Shown: positions 8,109 through 14,785, counted from the stretch's first letter. The stretch is 14,960 bases of DNA from an uncultured Clostridia bacterium (GCA_946042285.1 CAMGDK010000026.1:1-14960); one strand, 5' to 3'. Notes: generated by a model from the sequence alone, not told the origin. Numbers and translations are program-made.

Positions 8109-8734
8109 TGCATATCTTGGATTGACTCCGGTGATGTATCGACAACCTCAAATTTGTTTGCCTGCATCCACAAAGACGGCGTAATTCTGCACTTAAAGCC
8201 GTAGCCTGCGTCCATCTGCCAATGCGCCATGGGAGCCTCAGGCAAGCCGTAGCACGCAAGAATTGTCATGATTACACCGGCGTGACCTACTATTGCAATA
8301 TTTTGGGTGCCTGTTTTGATGCAGCCGTCGATAACCTTTTCAAAGCCTGCACAAATTCTTTGCACAAATTCCGCATTACTCTCGCCGAACGGCGCCTTTG
8401 CCGTAATATCACCGCGAAGCCACTGCTTAAAATCGTCGTTGTCCTTCAATTCGTCTGCCGTCAATCCCTCAAATTCACCGAAATTGTACTCGATAAAGTC
8501 GTCGATTACCATTGTATTGTTTTCGGGAAACATGATTTTTGCAGAGTCAAGGCATCTTTTGAGCGGCGAGGAAAATACCGCATCCACCCTTGGATAATGC
8601 TTGTGCGCCTTGATTGATTTAAGCTCCGATATACTATCTGTTGTGAGGGGCAAATCCGTATGCCCAATATACTGTGCGTTTAAGTTACCCTTTGTCAATC
8701 CGTGACGAAACAAATAAAGGTTGTAGCATTTCAT
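8105..8734 (-). CDS. Histidine phosphatase superfamily protein (phosphoglycerate mutase/CobC-like)
   Basis: 209 residues from ATG 8732-8734. AAGGAG lies nine bases upstream of that ATG, whereas the upstream in-frame ATG has none. The phosphohistidine motif FRHGLTKGN holds His11, GHTDLPLT follows, then FSSPLKRCLDSA, EYNFGEFEGL with the acid Glu, and the second histidine in IAIVGHAGVI. It is therefore an acid phosphatase or mutase-type enzyme. The set resembles alpha-ribazole phosphatases and small-molecule phosphatases, but no cobalamin genes are nearby and the substrate cannot be told. The stop codon comes from a repeat element, so the C-terminus may have been trimmed or altered; the core domain is complete. 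Convergent with the csoR-like operon, divergent from the XRE gene. Confidence 0.9.
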   Translation of the reverse strand: MKCYNLYLFRHGLTKGNLNAQYIGHTDLPLTTDSISELKSIKAHKHYPRVDAVFSSPLKRCLDSAKIMFPENNTMVIDDFIEYNFGEFEGLTADELKDNDDFKQWLRGDITAKAPFGESNAEFVQRICAGFEKVIDGCIKTGTQNIAIVGHAGVIMTILACYGLPEAPMAHWQMDAGYGFKCRITPSLWMQANKFEVVDTSPESIQDMQ

Positions 8735-8793
8735 GTCGAATGTCTCCTTGTTAAGCCAAATATTACAAATAATTAACAATATTAAAAACCGAC

Positions 8794-8822
8794 TTTACAA
8801 ATAGTATTGTTGGAATTATAAT
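8794..8822 (+). promoter_or_regulatory. Promoter of the XRE regulator gene
   Basis: TTTACA (8794-8799), 17 bp, TATAAT (8817-8822): a near-consensus sigma-A promoter about 30 bases before the start codon. Confidence 0.78.
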
Positions 8823-8827
8823 ACTAT
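8801..8827. promoter_or_regulatory. Inverted-repeat operator candidate
   Basis: ATAGTATT (8801-8808) and AATACTAT (8820-8827) are a perfect 8-bp inverted repeat with an 11-bp spacer. It covers the promoter spacer and most of the -10 box, so a bound dimer would block RNA polymerase. The neighbouring XRE protein is the obvious candidate ligand (autorepression, and possibly control of the divergent phosphatase gene). Confidence 0.55.
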
Positions 8828-8851
8828 CTGTAATAAATCGGAGGAATGGTA

Positions 8852-9499
8852 ATGAGCGAAAAGAACGAGAATAAAGCCGTTGCAAAATCGGCAAAAAGCG
8901 AAAAGGTTTCTCAATTTGCAAAAAAGCTTTCCGAGCTTCGCAAGGAAAGAGGAATAAGCCAGAAAAAAGCAGCCGCTGACCTTGGTGTGTCGCAGGCGCT
9001 GTTAAGCCACTACGAGAAGGGCATTAGAGAATGCGGACTCGACTTTGTTATAAGATGCAGTGAATATTACGGCATCACAACAGATTATCTGCTCGGCGTA
9101 AGCAACAGCAGAAACGGTATTGACACAAAGTGCTTCGGCATCGGCGACGGTGAGGCGTCGGGCGGTACACTTGTTTCTGCAATCAAGTTTTTGCTTGAAA
9201 TTATCAACACTGCAAAAAACGAGGGCGCGGTAAACTATATCAATGACTACTACACCCTTTGCGCTTATCGTGTTGCGGTTACTCTTGCAAAGGCAGGACT
9301 GCTTCCGTTAGAGCTGTTTAAGCTTGATTTCAATGTCGGCAGGGAGCTTGCGTCAGCCGCAATCGCAGTTGAAGATGCAAGATTTGTATTTATTGAGGAT
9401 AAATCAAGGACAGGCTCAGACCTTCTTGATAACAATGCGCTTCGTGCTCTTATCGAGAAAGCGGAGGAGCTTATTCTCAATTATTTCTCGTCGATTTAA
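8852..9499 (+). CDS. XRE-family HTH transcriptional regulator with unassigned C-terminal domain
   Basis: 215 residues. GGAGG at 8840-8844 is seven bases before ATG 8852 but only one base before ATG 8846, so the second ATG is chosen. Residues 1-20 are a lysine-rich charged tail. Residues 22-83 form a Cro/CI-type HTH (FAKKLSELRKERGISQKK, then GVSQALLSHYEKG and CSEYYGITTDYLLG). The remaining about 130 residues are predicted mostly helical and match no family I can name; they may dimerise or sense a ligand. The gene has its own strong promoter, a candidate operator over it, and its own terminator, so it is monocistronic. DNA-binding regulator is secure; targets are unknown. Confidence 0.88.
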   Translation: MSEKNENKAVAKSAKSEKVSQFAKKLSELRKERGISQKKAAADLGVSQALLSHYEKGIRECGLDFVIRCSEYYGITTDYLLGVSNSRNGIDTKCFGIGDGEASGGTLVSAIKFLLEIINTAKNEGAVNYINDYYTLCAYRVAVTLAKAGLLPLELFKLDFNVGRELASAAIAVEDARFVFIEDKSRTGSDLLDNNALRALIEKAEELILNYFSSI

Positions 9500-9511
9500 C
9501 GGTGTTTTTTG

Positions 9512-9539
9512 ACTCCCCTTTTTTGAGGGGAGTTTTTTT
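9512..9539 (+). terminator. Rho-independent terminator of the XRE gene
   Basis: ACTCCCCT (9512-9519), T-rich loop, AGGGGAGT (9526-9533), then T7. Twelve bases after the stop codon. The reverse strand lacks a T-run after the hairpin, so it works on the plus strand only. Confidence 0.92.
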
Positions 9540-9584
9540 ATTGCGGACGAATAATCGCATTTTTTGTGTTTGTTTTATTTTTTA

Positions 9585-9609
9585 ACGGGCGAACACTGTT
9601 CGCCCCTAC
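9585..9609 (+). repeat. REP-like palindrome copy (centre ACT)
   Basis: GGGCGAAC-ACT-GTTCGCCC plus CTAC. The right flank GATTGTAGGGTTATTAGAGCG is shared exactly with the copy at 14786. It forms an inverted pair with 9763-9787. Confidence 0.9.
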
Positions 9610-9718
9610 GATTGTAGGGTTATTAGAGCGTGCAGTTAGAAAATCCGCACGGTTGTTGGGTTGTTAGAGCGTGTAGATAAACGGTTGATGCCCATGCGGT
9701 AAATTGTATTGTTTATCA

Positions 9719-9788
9719 ATTCGGTAAAAAATTTAACGAAATCGTACATGTCCACGAATCCCGTAGGGGCGAACATCGTTCGCCCGCA
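9719..9788 (-). repeat. 70-base duplicated unit, copy A, ending in an inverted REP-like palindrome
   Basis: The unit runs from ATTCGGT to CGCCCGCA. Its last 26 bases include GTAG plus the palindrome with centre ATC (9763-9787). It repeats at 9843-9912 with three differences in 70. Confidence 0.9.
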
Positions 9789-9842
9789 AGATATGTCGTG
9801 TCATTTATCGTTCATGAGTATTACAGCATGAAGCCGCAAATC

Positions 9843-9912
9843 ATTCGGCAAAAAATTTAACGAAACCGTACATGCCCACGAATCCCGTAGGGGCGAACAT
9901 CGTTCGCCCGCA
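9843..9912 (-). repeat. 70-base duplicated unit, copy B, ending in an inverted REP-like palindrome
   Basis: Second copy of the unit, offset by 124 bases. All three differences are T in copy A and C in copy B. The palindrome with GTAG head is at 9887-9911, centre ATC. Confidence 0.9.
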
Positions 9913-9978
9913 TGCGTGTAAAATCCCTATAACGATTCACATTTTGCATTTGTCGGGTTGTTCGGGTGTACGGGTAAA

Positions 9979-10689
9979 TCAATCAAACAACGAATACTGC
10001 TTTTGCTCGGTTTTGATAAATTCCAATATAATCGCTGCGGATTTTTCTGCGGCGATTTCCTTAAATGTCGGGTAATCAAGCTGTGCCGAGCTGTCGCCGC
10101 CGTCGCTGATTGAGCGCATAACGGCAAACGGAATATTGTTTGCAGCGCATGTATGCCCGATAGCACCACCCTCCATTTCTCCGCAGATTGCGCCGAACTC
10201 GTCGGCAAGAAACGACTTAAGGCTGTCGTCTGCAATAAAGGTGTCGCCGCTTGCAACACTGCCGCGGTGTATCCTTTCGCCTTGCCTGATTGCCGTTTGT
10301 GCAAGCCTTTCGGAAAGCGACTCGTCCGTCTTAACCTTGATTACATTTAAGCCGTTGATGAATCCCCTTGGCTCGCCGAGAGCGGTAATATCAATATCAT
10401 ACTCGCAAACATCTGTTGCAACAACAACATTTTTAATCACAACATCACTGCTAAGCGAGCAGGCAACACCGATATTTATTATTTTATCAATATCAAAATT
10501 ATCAATCATTGCCTGTGTACAAAGAGCGGCGTTGACCTTGCCCGGTGAGCATTTTGCGGCACACACCATAACACCCTCAATAAATCCGCAAACAAATTCA
10601 ACACCTGCAATGCTTGACACGGTTTTGTCCGTAATTCTGCCTTTAACCGCATCAATTTCCACATCCATTGCTCCGATAATTCCAAGCAT
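9979..10689 (-). CDS. mtnN: 5'-methylthioadenosine/S-adenosylhomocysteine nucleosidase
   Basis: 236 residues, usual size for MTAN (Pfs). It cleaves adenine from SAH and MTA in the cytosol, relieving product inhibition of methyltransferases and feeding S-ribosylhomocysteine recycling. Visible are IIGAMDVEIDAV at the N-terminus with Glu11, GKVNAALCTQAMID, the ribose/base-contact motif GEMEGGAIGH with Glu171 and Glu173, and the general acid Asp196 in RSISDGGDSS. These match Glu12, Glu174 and Asp197 of the E. coli enzyme by position. GGAGG lies seven bases before ATG, and the gene starts 14 bases after the folK stop, so it is the last gene of the folate transcript. No terminator follows, only REP-like palindromes. 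Placing a methyl-cycle enzyme behind folP-folB-folK links folate and SAM metabolism. Confidence 0.95.
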   Translation of the reverse strand: MLGIIGAMDVEIDAVKGRITDKTVSSIAGVEFVCGFIEGVMVCAAKCSPGKVNAALCTQAMIDNFDIDKIINIGVACSLSSDVVIKNVVVATDVCEYDIDITALGEPRGFINGLNVIKVKTDESLSERLAQTAIRQGERIHRGSVASGDTFIADDSLKSFLADEFGAICGEMEGGAIGHTCAANNIPFAVMRSISDGGDSSAQLDYPTFKEIAAEKSAAIILEFIKTEQKQYSLFD

Positions 10690-10703
10690 GGCTCATCCTC
10701 CGT

Positions 10704-11180
10704 TCATATATCAAGCCTTGTCAAATCCTGATCCGTCGTTTTTTCAAGATAAGGCTTAATGTCCGTGCCGAACACAATTCCGTTAGGAAAAATATCAAGC
10801 AGCGGCTCAAGCACAAATCTTCTTTCGTGATAACGCGGATGAGGAACGATTAAATTCCTTGTTTCAATCTCGCAATCCTCGGCAAAGATAATGTCGAGGT
10901 CAATAATTCTCGGACCGTATCTTACAGTCCTTTGCCTACCGAAGCCGGACTCAATGCCAAGGCACGCGCCGAGCATTTCGTTTGGCTCAAAAATCGACTC
11001 AACAAGCAGCACGATATTGTAAAAATTATCCTGCCTTGCATAGCCGATCGGCTCTGTTTCATAAATCGCCGACTGCTTTTCAACATCTGTGTAAGGCAAA
11101 AGATTGATTGCTTCAATCGCTCTTTCAATGTTTGCCCTGCGGTCGCCGAGGTTTGTACCGACACTTATAATATACTGCAT
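10704..11180 (-). CDS. folK: 2-amino-4-hydroxy-6-hydroxymethyldihydropteridine pyrophosphokinase
   Basis: 158 residues, normal for HPPK, which transfers pyrophosphate from ATP to 6-hydroxymethyldihydropterin just before the FolP step. Characteristic sequence is visible: ISVGTNLGDRRANI at the N-terminus, the pterin-binding ETEPIGYARQDNFYN, LGIESGFGRQR, the Mg/ATP motif RYGPRIIDLDII with Asp94 and Asp96, and PHPRYHERRFVLEPL. It begins seven bases after the folB stop with a purine-rich AAGAGAGA ribosome site that overlaps the end of folB. Separate folB and folK genes are used here rather than a fused bifunctional protein. Confidence 0.96.
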   Translation of the reverse strand: MQYIISVGTNLGDRRANIERAIEAINLLPYTDVEKQSAIYETEPIGYARQDNFYNIVLLVESIFEPNEMLGACLGIESGFGRQRTVRYGPRIIDLDIIFAEDCEIETRNLIVPHPRYHERRFVLEPLLDIFPNGIVFGTDIKPYLEKTTDQDLTRLDI

Positions 11181-11187
11181 ATCTCTC

Positions 11188-11550
11188 TTATCTCTCTCTT
11201 GAAATTTGAACTCCTACCCAGCCGAAGTCCGCCTTAATAGGTGCCTCCGGCTTTTTTAATGTAATATCGACTCTGTAAACATCCTCATATTCGTCAAAAA
11301 TTGCGTCTGCGGTTATTTGAGCGGCTTTTTCAAGCAGATTATACTTTTCCCCGCAAAACACTCTTCTAATGGTTTTAACGACCTTTGCATAGCTTACAGT
11401 GTCGTTTACATCGTCTGTTACACATGGCTTTATTATATTTACATACAAATCAACATCAAAACAGAAATTTTGACCGTTAATCTTCTCCTCCTCGTTTACG
11501 CCGTGGTAAGCAAAGAGCTTTAAATCCCTGATTAAAATTTTATCCTGCAT
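11188..11550 (-). CDS. folB: Dihydroneopterin aldolase
   Basis: 120 residues from ATG 11548-11550; an adjacent GTG at 11551-11553 would add one residue, but AGGTG five bases before the ATG fits better. It converts 7,8-dihydroneopterin to 6-hydroxymethyldihydropterin and glycolaldehyde. The family start KILIRDLKLFAYHGVNEEE carries the conserved glutamates at residues 20-22, and the catalytic lysine Lys100 is in ITLKKPEAPI, the same number as in the S. aureus enzyme in my recollection. The gene follows the folP stop by 19 bases. The protein is expected to act as a cytosolic homo-oligomer. Confidence 0.95.
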   Translation of the reverse strand: MQDKILIRDLKLFAYHGVNEEEKINGQNFCFDVDLYVNIIKPCVTDDVNDTVSYAKVVKTIRRVFCGEKYNLLEKAAQITADAIFDEYEDVYRVDITLKKPEAPIKADFGWVGVQISRER

Positions 11551-11569
11551 CACAACACCTGTATTTCGA

Positions 11570-12376
11570 TTACTTATTTTTCAAGACGGCATCTGCCATT
11601 CTTATACCCTGAATTTCATGCTCAACATCATGAAGCCTTATTATGTTAACTCCCTTTGCAATTGCAAGTGCGTCAACGGCAATATTGCCGTAAATTCTCT
11701 CCTTTGGATTTTCCTGTTTGCTTCCCTGTCCTATTACTCTTTTGCGCGACACGCCGAGTAAAACAGGCACACTGCCGTAGCCGAGGTTAATCTCGTTAAC
11801 ACGCCTTAAAAGCTCAATATTCTCCTCGTAGTCCTTGCCAAAGCCTATTCCGGGATCAATGCAAAGACGGCAAACGGGAATATCGCGCTTAGTGCATTTT
11901 GCAGCAACTTCATCAAGAAGATTGTTGACATCCTCAGGCGTACCCGAGCCGTTGTGCATAATTATCCAGCCGCAGCCCGTTTCTTTAACAATTTTTGCCA
12001 TGTCCTCGTTAAATTTACCGCTGACATCGTTGATTATTTCGGCACCGGCATCAATCGCCTTTCTTGCAACCTCGGGATAAAATGTATCAACGCTGATAGG
12101 CACATTAAGCTTACCCTTCAAGCCGATTAGCACACCCTCAAGCCTTGACCACTCCTCCTCGGCGGAAATGACCGTCGAGCCCGGTCGGGTTGACTGCGCA
12201 CCTATGTCAATAAAATCGGCTCCGTCAGCCTCGTGCTTTAATGCGCGCTCAATCGCATTTTTTGCATCAAAATAATCACCGCCGTCGGAAAACGAGTCCG
12301 GCGTAACATTGACTATGCCCATAACAAGAGTTTTGCCGTCGTCTGTATATTTCCTGTCCTTAAATCTCCAATCCAT
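11570..12376 (-). CDS. folP: Dihydropteroate synthase
   Basis: 268 residues; condenses hydroxymethyldihydropterin pyrophosphate with p-aminobenzoate and is the sulfonamide target. Motifs are all present: MGIVNVTPDSFSDGG (residues 19-33), DFIDIGAQSTRPGS (54-67), the SVDTF strand, IINDVSGKF, DPGIGFGKD, GVSRKR and IIRLHDVEHE. I chose ATG 12374-12376 because GAGG stands six bases before it; an upstream in-frame GTG at 12386 has no site of its own. The preceding HTH-MNT gene ends 48 bases upstream, and I saw no terminator or promoter in that gap, so read-through transcription is likely. Confidence 0.95.
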   Translation of the reverse strand: MDWRFKDRKYTDDGKTLVMGIVNVTPDSFSDGGDYFDAKNAIERALKHEADGADFIDIGAQSTRPGSTVISAEEEWSRLEGVLIGLKGKLNVPISVDTFYPEVARKAIDAGAEIINDVSGKFNEDMAKIVKETGCGWIIMHNGSGTPEDVNNLLDEVAAKCTKRDIPVCRLCIDPGIGFGKDYEENIELLRRVNEINLGYGSVPVLLGVSRKRVIGQGSKQENPKERIYGNIAVDALAIAKGVNIIRLHDVEHEIQGIRMADAVLKNK

Positions 12377-12424
12377 ATTTATCCTCACAGTGTTATCAAT
12401 ACTTCGGGAATATCGTTTTTTATG

Positions 12425-12898
12425 TTATCCATATATTTTAATTCCGTCCTTCAATATTTCCTGAACTAAATCCATGTTATCATTTAATTGATTTATGTCA
12501 AGAGCATCAATCCTTTTTTTTAAAGAATTTCTGATTTCCTCAACCAAGCCGAAATACTTAATACCCTTGACATTTGACGAAATTAACAAATCAACATCAC
12601 TTTTTTCCGTTGCCCTGCCCTTTGCATAAGAGCCAAACAAATAGCAGTATTCAACATCGTAATTATCAAAAATGCTTTTGCATTTTTCTTTAATATCATC
12701 AATGCTTATTATCCCGTGGTCTTCATCGACGGGATTTATTTTTTTCAACAAATCAAGAATATAGTTGTACTTAATCGTGCCGACCTTTTCTATGTCGTTT
12801 TCATAGGATTTGTATGAGCGCAGGGAAATGCCTGCAATATCGGCAACCTGCTGCTGTGTTAGCTTTTTTTCAATTCGCAAATTCTTAATTGTATCCAT
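12425..12898 (-). CDS. HTH-nucleotidyltransferase (MNT-type) fusion protein
   Basis: 157 residues from ATG 12896-12898, with GAGGTG five bases upstream; a longer frame upstream overlaps the promoter and is not used. Residues 1-54 are an XRE-type HTH (IEKKLTQQQVADIAGISLRSYKSYE). Residues 65-157 are a minimal nucleotidyltransferase with the exact GS-x10-DxD signature: Gly89-Ser90, Asp101 and Asp103 in FGSYAKGRATEKSDVDLL, plus a likely third acid Asp131. Free-standing MNT proteins often serve as antitoxins that AMPylate a HEPN toxin, but no HEPN gene is adjacent. The DNA-binding half and the operator-like repeats over its promoter suggest an autoregulator. It sits between folE and folP, where it interrupts the folate cluster. 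The substrate of the transferase is unknown. Confidence 0.85.
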   Translation of the reverse strand: MDTIKNLRIEKKLTQQQVADIAGISLRSYKSYENDIEKVGTIKYNYILDLLKKINPVDEDHGIISIDDIKEKCKSIFDNYDVEYCYLFGSYAKGRATEKSDVDLLISSNVKGIKYFGLVEEIRNSLKKRIDALDINQLNDNMDLVQEILKDGIKIYG

Positions 12899-12899
12899 G

Positions 12900-12961
12900 T
12901 TTGCACCTCTAACGGTATTATAGTGCAAAATTTGCACCTTGTCAAATATTAAAGTGCAAAA
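12900..12961. promoter_or_regulatory. Two tandem 31-bp operator-like repeats
   Basis: Units 12900-12930 and 12931-12961 each start TTTGCACCT and end AGTGCAAAA, with half-sites TTTGCAC and GTGCAAA 16 bases apart. The inner half-sites meet as the palindrome GTGCAAAATTTGCAC at 12923-12937. The outermost half-site overlaps the ribosome site of the HTH-MNT gene. The layout suits cooperative binding of a dimeric repressor. Confidence 0.8.
12917..12945 (-). promoter_or_regulatory. Full-consensus promoter of the HTH-MNT gene
   Basis: On the minus strand TTGACA (12940-12945), exactly 17 bp, TATAAT (12917-12922), 18 bases before the ATG. The palindrome GTGCAAAATTTGCAC occupies 15 of the 17 spacer bases, so repressor and polymerase binding should exclude each other. 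Confidence 0.92.
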
Positions 12962-13018
12962 ATTACATTTTAACTACTACTATCATTCCAAAAAATATAA
13001 AAACAACACAAAATATCA

Positions 13019-13036
13019 GAGCACCTTACGGTGCTC
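13019..13036 (-). terminator. Hairpin after folE, probable terminator
   Basis: GAGCACC-GTAA-GGTGCTC read on the minus strand, 13 bases after the folE stop, followed by a T-rich but interrupted run (TGATATTTTGTG). It probably ends or weakens the folE transcript before the HTH-MNT promoter. Confidence 0.55.
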
Positions 13037-13049
13037 CTAAAATTCATAT

Positions 13050-13607
13050 TTATTTGTTAAGGAGAGATAATACCTCGGCGCGTGTTCTTGCATCTGTGCG
13101 CATGATACCGCGAAGGGCGGAGGTTTGCGTTTTCGAGCCTGCTGCCTTTGCACCTCTCATTGTCATGCAGGAATGCTCTGCCTCGATAAACACTGCGACA
13201 CCCTTTGGGCTCATGCTTTCGTTTAGAAAATCCGCAATGTCGTGAGTGAGTCTTTCCTGCACCTGCGGCTTTTTTGCAAACGAGTCAACAATTCTTGCAA
13301 GCTTTGAAAGACCGATAATCTTATTGTCGCTCGGGATATATGCAATATGGGCCTTGCCGACAAACGGAAGCAGGTGATGCTCGCACATTGATGAAAACGG
13401 AATATCCCTTACTACAACCATTTCGTCGTTTGATTTTTCGTCAAAGAATTTAAGATGCCTTTTCGGATCGTCGTTAAGACCGGCAAAAATCTCCTCATAC
13501 ATATTTGCTACTCTTTTAGGAGTTTCCTTTAATCCCTCTCTGTCCGGATTTTCACCTACTGCGATAAGAATATCCCTTACCGCCTGCATAATTTTTTCCT
13601 TATCCAT
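13050..13607 (-). CDS. folE: GTP cyclohydrolase I
   Basis: 185 residues, the short bacterial form. It converts GTP to dihydroneopterin triphosphate, the entry step of folate synthesis. The zinc ligands are visible as Cys75 and His78 in SMCEHHLLPF and Cys147 in SCMTMRGA. Other family blocks are ETPKRVANMYEEIF, GKAHIAYIPSDNKIIGLSKLARIVD and RLTHDIADFL. AGAGG lies five bases before ATG, and the start is 17 bases after the stop of the LCP-like gene, so the two share a transcript. The gene is separated from the remaining folate genes by a hairpin and the HTH-MNT gene. Confidence 0.96.
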   Translation of the reverse strand: MDKEKIMQAVRDILIAVGENPDREGLKETPKRVANMYEEIFAGLNDDPKRHLKFFDEKSNDEMVVVRDIPFSSMCEHHLLPFVGKAHIAYIPSDNKIIGLSKLARIVDSFAKKPQVQERLTHDIADFLNESMSPKGVAVFIEAEHSCMTMRGAKAAGSKTQTSALRGIMRTDARTRAEVLSLLNK

Positions 13608-13624
13608 AAATACCTCTGTTAATT

Positions 13625-14545
13625 TTATTTTGAATAGTAGCCCTTGATTTCGTTAAGGCTGTTCTTGCTGATTTTGTTGTTTTCATATTTTACCGGAGCG
13701 TTATAAATGCTGACACCTGTACGGTTGTAGGATAAAACCAAAAGACTGTCCGTTGCGTTAGTAAAATCCTTTACCGTAATATTTGTTTGAGCGCTTTTGA
13801 TAAATTTGCCGAAAAGCACCTCTCTGTTATTGTAGCTTTGCTGATTTACCTGATTTGCAAGGCATGTGAGAAGCAAATCGTTTGCCGACGCACTCTTTGA
13901 ATTATCAACATAATACCTTACAAGATTGACGGCATCACTGCCCTTTATCGACTGCTCGCCCTCTTTAATTCTTACGGAATATGCAACGGCAGACTGATTA
14001 TCCTTGTACTTAACAGCGTCAATTATAGGATATTTGACATCGCCGAAATCGTTAAATAATTCGATAAATTTATCTCTTTCAAACGAGATATAATAATCAA
14101 AATCCGTACCGATTAACTCCTCGACTGCAATTTTTGTATTCTCCGCGCCGTCATATTTGAAAATGTCCGCAAGTGCTTTACCGTTTGACTTTGTATTAGG
14201 CGAAAGGGCTGTGATCTTGTATGACACACTGTCCATATCAACCTGCAAAAGATATGCAAAAAGCAGATTTTTTTCCTCGCTGACCATAATAACATAGTTA
14301 TTTTTACCGCTTACCTGAGGCAAAATCAGCTCGTTTTCAACACCCTGCTCGGCAGTTGTCTGTATATTGTCGGGCTTAAAAAAGGTTTTAGCGCTAAAGT
14401 CGTTTTTTACTGCGGTGAACATCACAAAAACAACAGTAAAAGCAACGATAAATACAAGTGCAAAAAGAAGTAGCTTTTGCTCGGCAGATTTTTCCCTGTT
14501 TGTTTTTGAAAAGAAAATATCTCCTCGATTTTTAAAAATTCTCAT
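13625..14545 (-). CDS. LCP (LytR-CpsA-Psr)-like membrane-anchored protein lacking canonical active-site motifs
   Basis: 306 residues. A basic N-terminus is followed by one transmembrane helix (about residues 25-46), which puts the rest outside the membrane. The extracellular part resembles the LCP fold: IAVEELIGTDFDYYISFERDKFIELFNDFGDVKYPI parallels the LCP segment in which the substrate domain positions DYYV, and the later SIKGSDAVNLVRYY parallels the LCP L-x-G-x-x-A-L-x-Y-x-R block. The usual arginine/aspartate motif (IPRDT-like) appears as SPNTKSNG, so catalytic transfer of wall polymers is doubtful. AGGAGG five bases before ATG and a strong promoter make it the first gene of a transcript that continues into folE. 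The homology is read by eye and is moderate; function unknown. Confidence 0.6.
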   Translation of the reverse strand: MRIFKNRGDIFFSKTNREKSAEQKLLLFALVFIVAFTVVFVMFTAVKNDFSAKTFFKPDNIQTTAEQGVENELILPQVSGKNNYVIMVSEEKNLLFAYLLQVDMDSVSYKITALSPNTKSNGKALADIFKYDGAENTKIAVEELIGTDFDYYISFERDKFIELFNDFGDVKYPIIDAVKYKDNQSAVAYSVRIKEGEQSIKGSDAVNLVRYYVDNSKSASANDLLLTCLANQVNQQSYNNREVLFGKFIKSAQTNITVKDFTNATDSLLVLSYNRTGVSIYNAPVKYENNKISKNSLNEIKGYYSK

Positions 14546-14566
14546 GCCACCCTCCTGTTTTTATGC

Positions 14567-14595
14567 ATTATACAATATTATTTTATTTTTTACAA
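14567..14595 (-). promoter_or_regulatory. Promoter of the LCP-like/folE operon
   Basis: On the minus strand TTGTAA (14590-14595), 17 bp, TATAAT (14567-14572), preceded by TTG. It lies 22 bases before the ATG of the LCP-like gene, with AGGAGG in between. Confidence 0.78.
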
Positions 14596-14623
14596 GTAAA
14601 GAAGAATGTTTGCGTTATTTTTT

Positions 14624-14644
14624 GGCGGGCGAATAGTGTTTGTG
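14624..14644 (+). repeat. Degenerate REP-like copy
   Basis: GGCGGGCGAATAGTGTTTGTG keeps the left arm and part of the right arm of the palindrome but has lost the pairing (AAT for AAC, TTTG for TTCG) and the CTAC end. It reads as a decayed copy. Confidence 0.65.
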
Positions 14645-14665
14645 ATTTTTGTTGTCGGTGTTTTG

Positions 14666-14690
14666 GCGGGCGAACGATGTTCGCCCCTAC
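14666..14690 (+). repeat. REP-like palindrome copy (centre GAT)
   Basis: GGGCGAAC-GAT-GTTCGCCC plus CTAC. The flank GATTGTGTGAAACC, then TAACACTAATCA, matches the flank of the copy at 4996 with few changes, so the repeat unit is longer than the palindrome. Confidence 0.9.
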
Positions 14691-14785
14691 GATTGTGTGA
14701 AACCGTAACACTAATCAATATTTTTACAAACAATGTGCATTATGTAAATTTTTTAACGACATTTTGCATGTTAACGAATTCCTGC

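Larger units (their letters stand above)
9500..9978. other. 479-base gene-free gap filled with terminator and repeats
   Basis: Lies between the convergent XRE and mtnN genes. It holds the XRE terminator, three REP-like palindromes (9585, 9763, 9887), a 70-base direct duplication, and a degenerate direct repeat (GATTGTAGGGTTATTAGAGCG from 9610, related sequence from 9651). No coding region or RNA gene was recognised, and no classical terminator for mtnN apart from the palindromes. Confidence 0.8.

Noticed and set aside
8631..8831. Direct repeat ATACTATCTGT at 8631 and 8821
   Set aside because: An 11-base match, one copy inside the phosphatase coding frame; chance is a sufficient explanation, and the second copy is already part of the operator region.
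12425..12898. HTH-MNT gene as half of a HEPN/MNT toxin-antitoxin pair
   Set aside because: No HEPN-like gene or overlapping partner is found on either side; neighbours are folP and folE.
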